A stretch of 40,473 bases of DNA, taken from contig NW_003120922.1 of the NCBI RefSeq assembly GCF_000003605.2, positions 546,611 through 587,083 of the forward strand, written 5' to 3'. Source of the DNA: Saccoglossus kowalevskii (lineage: Eukaryota; Hemichordata; Enteropneusta; Harrimaniidae). Made by a program: the position numbers and the translations under genes. Numbering within the stretch: position 1 is the first letter of the stretch; each line of letters starts with the position of its first letter. Shown piece after piece: positions 24,737 through 35,575 of the stretch. The notes under the pieces were generated by a model. The model searched no databases. It was given only the letters and a program-made list of their open reading frames with translations, and was not told the DNA's origin.

Positions 24737-27700
24737 GTAAGTTTAATAAAGAGAGAATATCTCATTAATGATACCAGATTCATTGAACAAGCGGAGTAAT
24801 TGTCATTAAAAATTAGGTTAATAAACCCCCGTTTCGCACTTTTTAACAAAGCACACAAGCGGAAACATAACTGCGGATCCGAGACTCCTTGGAGCGTGAA
24901 TGGACCTGTCGCATTTGCATAAACCTGTCGCCGTTCACGAATAACGATTACTGTTTACTATGACAACATTATATGTTTATTTGTGAAGTCATGAAAAAGT
25001 TTACTGTTTCGACGATGCATTAGTAAGACAATTACTAATTTTGGAGTTTACCCGATATGTGACTTTAATGCAATTCATGAGTAATACTACTAGACTTGTT
25101 AAGTAAAATAACTTTCGTGTGTCGGGAAGTTGAGGTTGGGAGAGATTTATATCAAAAACTGTGTGAAATATTCCAAATTTCCGTTCATAAGGTTCAATCT
25201 CCTTTCCTGCAAATTAGATTACTAAAACTACTGTTAAAATAGTATGGAAATATCGATAATAATCTCACTGATTTATAACACGGAAATGTAGGATAAACGA
25301 CCGTTCCAATATACGTGGTGCAGAGTACAATTTCAGAGTAGAGATGACCATTAAGGCAATTTACGGATTAATATCAACATGGATACTCATATATATATTT
25401 ATTGAGTTTCCGATTTGATGTCGGATACTCCTCTTAGTGTTTTTTTTTTCATATTAGTTATATATAAGTATATCTCCATGTTTGAACTGTCCGCCCAGTA
25501 TTTCACTTTGGGGTCGGATTGTAAATTATTTCGGGTATGTATCCTACATTTAAAATGCGTCCATATGGCTTTATGAATCAAACAAATTTACGTTTGTATT
25601 TTATGTTTGTTTTAGGACTCTTACTGACTGGCAGGGTAAGTGGACAAGCGAAACAATTCACGCGTGCGGATCGAATCTGTATCGTATCTCCGAGTACGTC
25701 TGTTACGTGGACATACATAAATCCCCAGACCGGAAAAGAACTGATGATGGTAGGCATAACCTTGAATATTTATAAATATGACGCTGCGTGACGACTATGG
25801 CGTTTACAACAACTATGGAACTGTAAGACGACCATGACGCTACTTGGCGACTGAAACCTGTATGGCTACTGTGGAGCTACGTAGCGACCGTGGCGCTACT
25901 TGACGCCTGTGACGGTGCATGGCGACTTCAGCGCTGCGTAACGACTGTGACGCCGCATGGCAACCGTGACGCTGTGTGGCGACTGTGACGCTGATTAACG
26001 ACTGTGATGCTACGTGACTACTTTGCATAACGACAGTGACGCCGCGTGGCGACTGTGGTACTTTGTGACAACTGTGGCGCGGATTAGCGACTGTGATGAT
26101 GTATAACGACAGTGACGCCGTGTGGCAACTGTGTCACTGCATGGTAATTGTGGCGCTTACAACAACTGTAGTACTGCGTAATCACTTCGGCGATGCGTGT
26201 CGTCTGTAGTGCTGTGAGACGGCAATGACTTCGCAAGACCACATTCTTGGGATTCCACCACCATGTCTTGGCGTGTGCCCGGATTTTCATTTTTAGGAAT
26301 AACCAATCATTTGCAACTGTACATGCCCGAATTTAAGTCACAAATACCCTATAAATGTCTATATTTGTCATTCGATTTGCAAATACTGCAATTCGACAAC
26401 TACGTTATTACTCGATCATTCTCGTATATTTTTGGAAAATGCGTTTTCATCAAGTCTGGAAATATAAGCACATGTGGCTTATCTAATTACAAAAAAAAAA
26501 TAAAAAAAAAATGAGATCATTTTTAAGACAGAAAAAACGTTTACCGATAATGAGCTGCGCCAGCAGGGTATAGGTAGTATCAATATGGCATCGTGCGTAC
26601 AACTCAGTGTTGTCCCGGTATGCCGTTCCGCTCCTTCCTAAACGTGAAAAACTTACATTGCCCTTGCCACAGCAAGAAGTGAATTGCCACGAGACATCTG
26701 AAAACCGATCTTCATCCCAGATTTGTAATTGGTTCTTCGTCTGACGATCTGCTTAATAATGAATAGATGTGAATAAAAGTCGGAATGAATACGAGCGCCG
26801 CTGATGACAAGCAAAGTTCGCTGCTATGACATTGTAATACGACAGTACGGGTTTTTCCCATTTAATTAAAATAAAGTCCCTACTTTTTTCATAAGTGATA
26901 TGGGAATTCCCCCGTTCTCCCCCTCCCGACAATACAAGTCGTTATGGTATACGAATCAGACACGACTATGCTATTGATATCCGGTTGATATCATAGAGAA
27001 TTACGTGCTTTCTGCACAAGTACATTGTTACTGATACGAATTGTTATATGTGTTATCAGTAACACACGCAGTATCTTCTCGAATCCTGTGTCGAATGTTC
27101 AAATTCGGTCGACGTGCATCTACTGTGAGCATTTGAGTCATCAAATAGTCTTGAGTATAGACAACATGTAAAATGAAAGGATGAGTCGTAAACGTTATTG
27201 TTGCAATGTTTGAACTCTTCGCCAGTGCTCGATGAATCTACAACCTTAATAGCATACTAACTACGCATGAAATATGTTTGCATATATGTTATTTTTTGTG
27301 TGTTTGTACTCAGATATTATATACATTGGTATTAACAAATATATTTCTAAACAATTGAATTGATTTTTTGGTGAAACAGTTGTGCGTAAGGTCAGCTGGC
27401 TTGAATGACCTGACAGCAAAAAATGTCAGGCAGTTCGTGCAAGTCGTGACTATCTGTATTACCGGGGTAATATTTGCGGTACACACCATTTCGTGTTTTG
27501 GTTGAAATTGGTAGACTGATTTTGTTTATTTTTGTTGTTTATTTCTTACTGTTTAACTCGTGACGAATTTGATGCTGATTCATCGTCATGGTAACCACGA
27601 GTTTGGTTATATCATTGTCTGGAAGATTAAAAACGTAATTACTTGAAATTCGATTCGAATTTTAAGGTTTCCCGATGAGACTGGAAATGAAAAAATAATG

Positions 27701-28541
27701 CTCCCTAGGTTATTTCCACACACACGTTATTTCCCGGCGCCGCAAGTAATTATCTTTCCGTTGTTGTCTGAGCCACATTGTGATTGTCATTGAAGGTTTC
27801 TGTAGCATGGTATTTTTTGTCGAACTACGTCATCATAAAATCTGTCATTCACGTTTGTTTAGACCCATTCATAGTTCGTCCATCAAAAACATTTTGTTGT
27901 TCTTGATCGTAGTTGGTTGTTATTGAACATCTAACTATGAAATGTACATCCAAGTATCCATTTCACATAACACAAAGTACAAACGTTCGACTTATAGTAC
28001 TGTCTCAAGACAATGTGCAGTCGGTTTAATTTAAGTAAACATATGATATTAAACAAGTTCTGATTTATATTGCATCTTCAATAACTTGGTTTTTTTTTGC
28101 AATTATCCTTGAGAAATGGAAAATTTTCATTTTCAATTCCGCCGGAGCTATACGGCAACTTGAAAATTTTACGAAAACAAGTCTTGTTTCTCTCTCACTC
28201 TTAACGATATATCGGCGATCATTTGAGCTTGAAGTATATTATAACGAATAAACGTCATATTACAGTGTGCCACATTTTTCTCAGTGTTAGATGAATTGAA
28301 AATATGGAAAACAAATGAAAAAAACTAAATATTATTATGATTTATACTTTTTGTTGCAGCTTTCGTTGACTCGGCAGTGGCTCATGATTTTCTGAGAGGG
28401 CTTATGGAAAAACGAACATTAAGACGATATAGAAGGACATCTGCTACCAGCGAGTGCTGCGCCGACGACGGAGGTTGTGTCTGGGAAGAATTGGCAGAGT
28501 ACTGCACTCACCAACGGGAAGTCAGAACGATGGACGAATAG
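24606..28541 (+). CDS. Insulin/relaxin-like peptide precursor, 3 coding exons (24606-24736, 25616-25749, 28360-28541)
   Basis: Secreted peptide hormone precursor of the insulin superfamily. The three exons join into one open frame of 148 residues. Intron 1 is phase 2 and intron 2 is phase 1; both have GT-AG ends, and the first donor is a perfect gtaagt. Order: signal peptide (about 1-23), spacer, B chain with Cys61 and Cys73 eleven residues apart in the motif HACGSNLYRISEYVC, RKR at 83-85, C-peptide, KR at 106-107 and RRYRR at 110-114, then an A chain with Cys121, Cys122, Cys128 and Cys137. Six cysteines are correctly placed for two interchain bonds and one intrachain bond. A phase-1 intron in the C-peptide is the hallmark position in insulin-family genes. 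Such peptides are cut by prohormone convertases and act on receptor tyrosine kinases or on leucine-rich-repeat GPCRs; which one applies here cannot be told. The A-chain spacing is unusual. Multiple basic sites argue for a two-chain hormone and against a single-chain IGF. Confidence 0.93.
25616..25749 (+). CDS. Insulin-like peptide exon coding the B chain
   Basis: The acceptor is a T-rich tract ending in gttttag before 25616. Its first base completes an Arg codon left open by the previous exon (phase 2). The exon then codes 44 residues, including CGSNLYRISEYVC. This matches the family pattern C-G-x2-L-x6-V-C, and the stretch HACGSNL resembles the start of the insulin B-chain helix. Residues KSPDRKR form a convertase site at the B/C-peptide border. 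The donor at 25750 is gtaggc, leaving phase 1. A different frame across the same DNA is also open but lacks any family motif and is a shadow. Confidence 0.9.
25778..26235. repeat. Second, diverged copy of the 19-bp minisatellite inside intron 2 of the insulin-like gene
   Basis: It starts with acgctgcgtgacgactatgg, 28 bases past the exon 2 donor, and runs about 24 units to about 26235. The same core (gctgcgtgacgactgtg) is visible, but units are more diverged than in the array at 21.0-22.2 kb and include forms such as gctacgtgac and gccgcatggc. Same orientation as the upstream array. Confidence 0.9.
26236..28359 (+). other. Remainder of intron 2 of the insulin-like gene
   Basis: It has an A-rich tract at 26491-26512 and a small hairpin (cctgaca...tgtcagg near 27410-27432). 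An 83-codon frame at 26263-26514 has no motif. Nothing suggests another exon. Confidence 0.4.
28360..28541 (+). CDS. Insulin-like peptide last exon: C-peptide end and A chain
   Basis: The acceptor tactttttgttgcag precedes 28360. Two bases complete an Ala codon (phase 1), then 59 residues run to the TAG at 28539. Basic sites MEKR and RRYRR precede the A chain TSATSECCADDGGC, which is followed by VWEELAEYC and an eleven-residue tail. The first-to-third cysteine loop is CC-x5-C, where insulin, IGF and relaxin have CC-x3-C; the last loop C-x8-C is standard. All three codon positions around the cysteines were read directly. No polyadenylation signal lies close to the stop; an ATTAAA occurs at 29559 and AATAAA at 29881 and 29887, so the 3' UTR may exceed 1 kb or an unseen exon may exist. 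Confidence 0.92.
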
Positions 28542-29558
28542 AGCGTATTCGGGATTTCCAGACCTGTTCTTGAAGAAGGGGGGAGTTGCTCGATATTTGA
28601 GTTTATAGTGGATCAACTATTATGACGGCTTGGTGTGTACTTAGCGGGTTTTGTAGTGTCGGACCACTAACGTCATCTAACTAAAAACACTGCTGCCACT
28701 AAAATGCATGTGAAACATTAAGTTGATTTCGGAAAGACGAGAAAAAAAACAACAACAACACAAAAGCTAACTCTACTCCCTTGAATTATAATGGTTGATC
28801 CCAGATCGTGAGGCAGTGCCTTATCAGAAATACATTTTTTAGTTTCTTAAAAATCTATTTTTCGAAGGAGTGCGAAAGTTTACTTCCTCGAGAATATTTT
28901 TTTTCTTCCCTAAATCCACCTATTTGCAATCATTCATATTCGTATTGGTGCTTTTTAACTTTCCACGATTTGTTCCTTTTTTAAGGTCATCCGCAAAGCA
29001 TCACGGTAGATTATGTCATGTTAATGGCGCACATCATTTTCATCATTATTCCTTGAAATACAGGAAATCACACATCATCTCATATGCTTGATCGTTTACA
29101 TGGTTTATTGATTTGCACGACCTAGATGATCCTCCTCCCCGCTCAGCTAATATGAATTCGCAGCAGTATACTGTTGTTGTTTTTGTTTTTGTTTGTTTTT
29201 TAGTCTGTAATCGATCAATTAATCAGTTGGCACGACGTGGTGCGACGACTTTGACAGAAAAGTCACCCAATATCGGTAAAAGATTGCTTATAAAAAAATA
29301 TTTCGTCTCGTGTATTTATATTTATTACATTTATTGTTTAGTTCTATATTTCTATCTGGTTTTACGTTTCTGCTCGAAATGTTTACGTCAGTATTTTTGT
29401 CTTATTAAGTCTATTAGTAATTGATTTTATTGTAATATGTCCGTGAACAATGACTTCACAGTAAGCTTCCGATTGTTAAAAACGTGAACCAGATTTGCCC
29501 TTGAAGGATTTGTTGTTATCGACATGATTGACATTCACGTTAGTTCACTTGTATTGCA
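28542..29558 (+). other. Probable 3' UTR / downstream flank of the insulin-like gene
   Basis: No coding frame with recognisable content follows the stop. Reading frames of 73 and 103 codons at 28870-29424 are rich in Phe, Val and Tyr from T-rich DNA and are regarded as chance. Confidence 0.3.
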
Positions 29559-29892
29559 ATTAAAACGAAATTACTGTCATTGTGGGCAAGCCCTTAGATT
29601 TATTGAATCTGTTCCGTTTTCTATAAAGACGATACAAATTGTCTGGGAACCCGACGCGGTGTGAGCAGCTATACACTACGTTTAGTTGTAAGCAAACACG
29701 TGCATTCTAAAAATCAACAACACTTGTGCTTTATCGATCGATAAATCGATTGGGTAATATACATCATCCCATCAATTTATGATTTATTACAGTAAGGTTA
29801 AACACGTACAAACTTGTTGGTTTAATACGACATGTGGCGTAAATATAATATGCATTGTGTTGTTAGTACTTTGAAAATATAATAAAAATAAA
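29559..29892 (+). terminator. Candidate polyadenylation signals downstream of the insulin-like gene
   Basis: ATTAAA at 29559-29564 and AATAAA at 29881-29886 and 29887-29892 are the first credible + strand cleavage signals after the stop codon at 28541. They imply a 3' UTR of 1.0-1.35 kb. In AT-rich DNA such hexamers also occur by chance. Confidence 0.2.
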
Positions 29893-30365
29893 TCGATATA
29901 AAACTCTCCGATGTTACAATTACCGTGGCAATAGGAGTAGGTGTGATTCTCACTAAATACTGCTAAATCTCAGGGAGCTCAGTTTGAATTATGTTATATA
30001 TATATGAACAGTAATAAGACCATTTGATAGACAAGTTAGAAGTTGAATATATAATATACATATATTGATCATTTTGGATTCGTGACTTTCACATTGTGTC
30101 AGAACTACGGCAAGTATACTCAAAGAACAGATTCAATGTTAATTGATCGATTTAAATAATTGTTTTTAAAATGTATTTTATTGTTGGTATATATTTACAT
30201 TCGTATCTGTTATTTTTTTCTCCATCATGTTTTTTTTTCAAGTTACTGAGATATACATTTTTTGCTTTTGTGGTGGCGGTTATGCATGTGAAATAGTGAT
30301 TGCAAGGTTGTATTTTGGACATATTTTGCACGGACGCACAGTACAACATTTTCCCGATTGTCATT

Positions 30366-30518
30366 TTAAATTTCAACAAGCATTATACTATTTTGAGTCT
30401 GTAGAAATAAAAGTAAATGACAGTACAGTTGATTAAATTCAGCGCGGAAAAGAGCCAGGGGAATATTTCGTTCCTCGAAAATAGATTGCAAATAGTCCGT
30501 CAGCTCCTGAATACACTC
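30366..30518 (-). CDS. Possible terminal exon, unidentified helical peptide
   Basis: On the minus strand a strong acceptor (ttgcattctgttgcag) precedes 50 codons to a TAA at 30366-30368. The peptide contains ECIQELTDYLQSIFEERN and LALFRAEFNQLY, with an amphipathic-helix look. The opposite strand is open too (103 codons from the ATG at 30417), in mirror register, so one of the two is a shadow. No family recognised, and an upstream minus-strand exon with a convincing donor was not found. Confidence 0.25.
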   Translation of the reverse strand, partial: ECIQELTDYLQSIFEERNIPLALFRAEFNQLYCHLLLFLQTQNSIMLVEI

Positions 30519-31399
30519 CTGCAACAGAATGCAAATTTACCATTCAGTCGGGCATCTAACACACTATTGTATAACCCTCTCCCCATTCGCTGCTTGTTGC
30601 AGAGCTTCCATGATTACCAATTTGTCGTGGTAGCCTGTGACGTCACCAGTACAATTTGTAACGTTTTTCTACTTTGTGCATGTGCTTGGCAGTCTCGCAT
30701 AACAATATGTCGTCACGACCATTTTTAAATCTAATAATGTAATATTAATTAGTCAATTGTACGTTGTTTGTTTATTCCTTTCTCAATACACACTGAAAAA
30801 CGCATGTACCATTTATTTATTTTTCTTATTATTGGAAACCGCATCAAATAAAAAAATGTAATTTAAAGCTTGGTCTGGTGTTTTAATTAATTAATGCATG
30901 TACGTGTGAATTGAACAGAAGGTTCTACTTTCCAAGCCTGCATACAAAGAAAAATATATAAAAATAAATAATGTATGTGTTATTAACAAGGTTTAAAAAT
31001 AAAGACTACCAATTGTATCTGTAATATATTATGTAGGCCACATATAAGAACATGATAGCGAGGCTATATCTGCAGATTGAATGATTTTTTTGGCTAACAT
31101 TATATAAATCGTTTTATTCAAAACAAATACAAAAGACAGTGTGTTACTTATGCAAATTGAAAAAAAAACATGTTTCTCAATTTTTTTGCCCATTTCAAAC
31201 GTTAATAAATATGACATACCATTTTTATTCCACACTGCAAATAAAGTGGATACATATAGGTTAATTGTATACATAAATCATGAGATTACTCCGCAGTCAG
31301 CTGGTAAAATTGAAATATATTTTGGTCCAAACAAATAATAATGAGAAAAGCTTGCATACATAATAGATCAGTTATTTTTCATAATTGGGTTAGACGTTA

Positions 31400-31707
31400 A
31401 TATTCTTACGTACAGTCTCCTTGCACGCAGTCGCACTTACGTTTTACGTGCGCGCGTGCTCAATACCTGGTTGAAACCAGTCGAAGGTAAAATAGCGGCG
31501 TCGTTTGCTGCCGTTGTTATAAAACAACTTGAGGGCAACGTTGTCACGACAGATCGTGAACTAGTGCTGACCAGAAAGCGACATTTGTTATCAGAAACTT
31601 TCGTGTGCTGGTTGTTATAATTATGACGTAACAGTACGACGGCAAAAGCGCGCTTTTCTCGACAAATATATAATTCTGTATGTTGTGTTGTTAGATCAGT
31701 TCAGCGG
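31400..31707 (+). promoter_or_regulatory. Candidate promoter and non-coding exon (CpG-rich segment)
   Basis: A local CpG-rich segment carries a CRE-like TGACGTAA at 31624-31631 and a TATA-like atatataa at 31666. A donor-like gcgg|gtagta follows at 31708. About 150 bases further on, a strong acceptor with an in-frame signal-peptide-like start occurs. Inferred promoter for a + strand gene. Confidence 0.3.
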
Positions 31708-31861
31708 GTAGTACAATTCTAGATCATTTTTCTTGGTTCGATGTCAGATCATGAAAAAGCTCACCATTGTTACATATGCTTAGTGCTGCATATAGTACGT
31801 TAAATAAATTAGCTTCTCTGATGTTTCTAATAAGCCAGTATTACTGCTTCCATTTCTGCAG

Positions 31862-32089
31862 ACAGGTTCTTTAATGGGATTGCAACTCTTTGTCCTCTGT
31901 GTTTATGCCCGGGGAAATTCTGTGTCAGCATCCTTATGTTACAAGTTTTCAACTGAATATTTGAAAGAATCCCATTTCATCAATGATTATTATTTTGGAA
32001 TTATTAATACGTTGTATCACGTGCTTAGCATCATTGTTTCAACAATATTTATAATCCATTATATTTGCCCCCCCCGGAGGGTGGAATAG
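31862..32089 (+). CDS. Candidate first coding exon with signal-peptide-like start
   Basis: The acceptor tgcttccatttctgcag precedes 31862. The ATG at 31874 opens MGLQLFVLCVYARGNSVSA, a plausible signal peptide with a cut after SVSA. The frame then runs to a TAG at 32087, but no strong donor is present, so the true 3' edge is unknown. It lies 2.8 kb upstream of the cytokine-receptor-like exons on the same strand and could supply their leader; this link is speculative. Confidence 0.28.
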   Translation, partial: TGSLMGLQLFVLCVYARGNSVSASLCYKFSTEYLKESHFINDYYFGIINTLYHVLSIIVSTIFIIHYICPPRRVE

Positions 32090-32523
32090 TTCATACGCAG
32101 TGCACAGGCAAGCATTTTCCATATTGGTGCAAGATGTAATATACCATTTTCATTCTTTGAAAAATTAACAATACACAGTATTTCCGCAATTTGTGTATGA
32201 AATCTGATATAATATTGTAAATTTTGGTGCATGCTGAAAATTGAGCTGCCTGTTGGTAACTAACTGTTTTGATATAATGTACACTTTCGAATGCAGTATT
32301 TATTCGGCTGTCTTGGTCACTATGTTGCAAGCATCGACACATGACTGAAATCACCCAAAGGTAATCTCATTAACATATCATGTGCATAATTTGAGTAAGC
32401 GTAATGTTCTGACGGTAATTCACCATTTCTGTGAGTCGCGCCCTCTAATGGCAAAGCGCCCCCGTGACGTAAAAGGGTGACGCAAAAAAGCTGTTTAAAT
32501 AGTCGATATCATTCTGATCTTCA

Positions 32524-32566
32524 GTGTACCAGAGTGTACCAGATTGTACAAGAATGTACCTGAATG
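32524..32566. repeat. Short tandem repeat with core gtaccaga
   Basis: Four successive variants of agtgtaccag / attgtacaag / aatgtacct. Confidence 0.7.
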
Positions 32567-34308
32567 GGAGATCTTCAGGGGTAACGAAGTGAATTAGTGA
32601 ATGTATGTTTAAAAATGAATAACAACATTTGAGTCTAATTTGACACTCAATTTACTACATTTTGTCACATAAATCTACTTGATGTGCACTCTTTTGAAAA
32701 CAATTAGCATACACTGTATATAACGGAGTGTATAGATTAGAAAAATCAATATTGATTTTTGTTTTTATAAAATATTGCCGCTAAGAACTTGCAACCATAC
32801 ATATTCATAATCTACAGAAAAAAACATGCTATAGGACAAAAAGTAATTCCTGCGCAAGTGATACCAAATAAACGATCGTTCCAGACTAATAAGTGAAGAT
32901 TTACCGTATTGCAATCATATGGTCATCTACAATTCATTGAAATGATATACGGAAGTGACGTCATATAGTGTTCTAAAAAGGTGTCTATATTTGCATCTGC
33001 TGGTGAAACATGTTATTTATTCTGGATGGTATGTTATTGGCCAGTGTAATATGTATTCAAAGTACATTTACTATAGCACTCCTAAAAGATAACATTACCC
33101 ACCAACAATGCCACAAAAAAGAATAAATGTACAAAATCAGTTCATTAATTTTGATTTCAACGTTCCGGAATTAGGACAATTTAGTGCAAATGTATTAATT
33201 ATTAGAATTCAAAGTAGTAGCTTAGCGATGAGTGGCTTTTGCGGTTGCTGGCTTTCACAGTGATTTCGTCTTTCGTTGTGAATAGGGCTTTGTCGCAGTA
33301 ACTGGTTCATTCGTCGGAGTTGAGAATTAATAATCTGTAATTTGTTGCTTGGTGAACCCATGAAATTAAAGGAGATTCAGACAAAATGACGTTGTTTATG
33401 CTATTGCATGTGCAGATCTAGATGACCGATGAGTATGGTTAATTCCATTAATTGGTTGTACATTTTATTTTTATATACAAATATCTACTAATACATACTA
33501 TGTTTATTTTTGATATATAACTGTTTATTTTGAATTGATTTTCTAAATGTCATTAAGCAACAAACATAGGTCTTTTCATTTCATTCACAGATGGTGACCT
33601 ATATATTTTTGATTGGTATTTTTATTCTTTTTTGATAATAATACAATTAGTACTACTAAACATTGCTAATGTTTTTATAAAGTGGCTACAATTCTTCGGG
33701 GTATAGTCTTTAATTTGGGAATATTTCAGGTTTAGAATTGATAAAAAAAATACTAATGTACAGATATGCCATAAAAATAAAATCTGCACAAACATATGCA
33801 CATTATATACATAATATTAAATGTGTTAAAGTAATTGCGTTCATATTACTTGCCTTTATAAGAATGTACAATCAATTTTATGCTAACTAATGTGATATTG
33901 TGCTGCTTCACTTAACATGTCTTCTTTAACTTTATTAGTCAATCATTTCCATAATGCAAACCAGGTTCAGCTATCTGCTACGTTCACCCACGTTGCATCA
34001 TTTCTTCCTTTGTGGTGACAGTCGTCAAAATTCATCCTTTCAATCACTGATATAACTTATTTTTAAATAAGAACGCACTTAGCAACAAAAGATTTAGACA
34101 AATTAAAAAATAGTCCTGCATTAGAGTATTTTTGTTTATCTGTGAACCAAATGTCATCAACATTGAATAAATCATTTTCAAGATATCTTAGAACAAAATT
34201 TCTGCACAGATACACACACAAATGACTAATTACAAAGGCGCACATGTGCTTCTTACATGGGATTCAATAAAAATGATTATTTATGACATGGAAATTAATT
34301 ATATGCAA

Positions 34309-34331
34309 TATATATATATATATATATATAT
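34309..34331. repeat. Short (AT)n microsatellite
   Basis: About 11 uninterrupted AT units. Confidence 0.9.
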
Positions 34332-34841
34332 GACAAGTAAAATAGAAATATAGTCTACATTGGGGTATACATATTTTCGCGATTGTTTGTAAACTTGGCA
34401 TCAAGTTTTGTATTTTTTCTGTTTTGGAAGACGCGGGGTAGTGGTGACAATGTTGACATATTTGATTGTTATGACAGGGCTGTAACACCGCATCACATAG
34501 ATCAATAATAATACTTTAATGCAAATATGAAGAACATTACATATAATATTTAATTCAAATCTCTTGGAGAAGATCGAAAAGAATTGAAAATTATATGTAA
34601 TGTATATGTAAAAGTCATCAAAATATTGGTTTCTATTTTAAAATTATTTCTCGAAATTGTAATCGTCGATTTATGATAAATAAATATTTTTTAGGAAAAA
34701 TATAATATGTTTTTCATTTAAATCTTAAAAAATGAAATTTAATTCAATCAGCTCTCAGTACGATAATGTTTATGCAATGGGAGGTTCTCTCCCACAATAC
34801 ATATGCAGTTTGAAGTCGGCTCAACACCCCTTTTACTTCAG

Positions 34842-35086
34842 CACTGTGCAAGAGAGACAAGCCCACACACTGCGGAAGTGTCCCAACGACTATTTGCATG
34901 GAATCGCAGATTTTTTCCAACCGTGCACGTTACTATGTGTTCGTTCTAACTAACGCTGTTGGCAACATACACATGAGGGAGGTAATGTACGGAAATGACT
35001 CCGCCAACCCACGTTCTAACCTAATCAGATTACAATCCGTGGAAGCGATGTCCTTGACCAATCTTGATATGATAACATTGCAATGG
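34842..35086 (+). CDS. Class I cytokine receptor-like exon (end of D2 and start of D3, gp130/CNTFR type)
   Basis: The acceptor cccttttacttcag precedes 34842. The frame reads LCKRDKPTHC, then FSNRARYYVFVLTNAVGN, then NPRSNLIRLQSVEAM and finally LDMITLQW before a donor-like tgg|gtattg at 35087. In gp130 and CNTFR the second half of D2 has the same layout: a Cys-Lys...Pro-Thr-x-Cys segment, an F-strand with Tyr/Val alternation, Asn-Ala-(Leu/Val)-Gly, then a linker Asn/Asp-Pro-x-x-Asn-(Leu/Val), and a B strand ending in Trp that opens the D3 fibronectin-III domain. The order and spacing of about 15 conserved positions is the evidence. Other frames over the same DNA are partly open but show no such pattern. 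Such receptors signal through JAK/STAT. An earlier donor (GAG|gtaatg at 34982) would remove the D3 part. Confidence 0.55.
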
Positions 35087-35575
35087 GTATTGATATATGT
35101 ACACATTCATTTCAACTGACAGCATGAGCTTCTTCAGTATAATTTTTTTCTGATTCACTTTCACAAATTAACAATGCCAATGTACTTTCTGAAAATCTGA
35201 AAACTCAATTATACTGCGTTTTTAGATACATTCGATTATGCTTTATCGTGAACTAAAAAAGCTTTTCTTGTAACACAAAGCTGAGTATTCGTTTTCTTAT
35301 GTGCGCATGAGTAGTACAATAACATTACTGCACATGCGTATTATTGTGTTCGATTGTCATCTGACGTCTACCATACAATGTGTTGCTATACCCACATCAT
35401 TTGTTACCATGAATCATGACTAGACGTGTCCTCAACATTCAATATTAAACAACAATATAAACATTGAGATCAAGCAGATTTCACCAAAGGTTATTACCAA
35501 GATATTCAGAGCTGTTGCTCCAGTTCACCTTTCATGTCTGCGTAAATGTGCACGTTGCATTTACCCATTTAGTAA

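Larger units (their letters stand above)
29893..34841. other. AT-rich region around the candidate exons at 30.4 and 31.9 kb
   Basis: Apart from the entries listed separately, only short Ile/Lys-rich frames are present. A short CpG-rich segment lies at 31400-31660. I searched for the missing D2 N-terminal half of the cytokine receptor (Cys-x-Trp motif) and found no convincing exon. Confidence 0.3.

Noticed and set aside
25537-25791. 84-codon + strand frame across the B-chain exon
   Set aside because: It reads the DNA in a different frame from the B-chain frame, runs through intron sequence, and has no family motif.
29874-29898. AATAAA pair as a definite gene end
   Set aside because: AT-rich context makes chance hexamers likely, so it is listed only as a candidate.
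31141-31338. 65-codon frame with TYRLIVYIN and AGKIEI, considered as a fibronectin-III fragment
   Set aside because: Only a loose strand-like pattern in AT-rich DNA, no splice sites, and it lies upstream of the promoter-like segment.
33009-33043. Cys-x6-Cys-x-Trp stretch considered as the missing D2 start of the cytokine receptor
   Set aside because: The frame hits TAA immediately after and has no convincing donor; the cysteine spacing is also too short.
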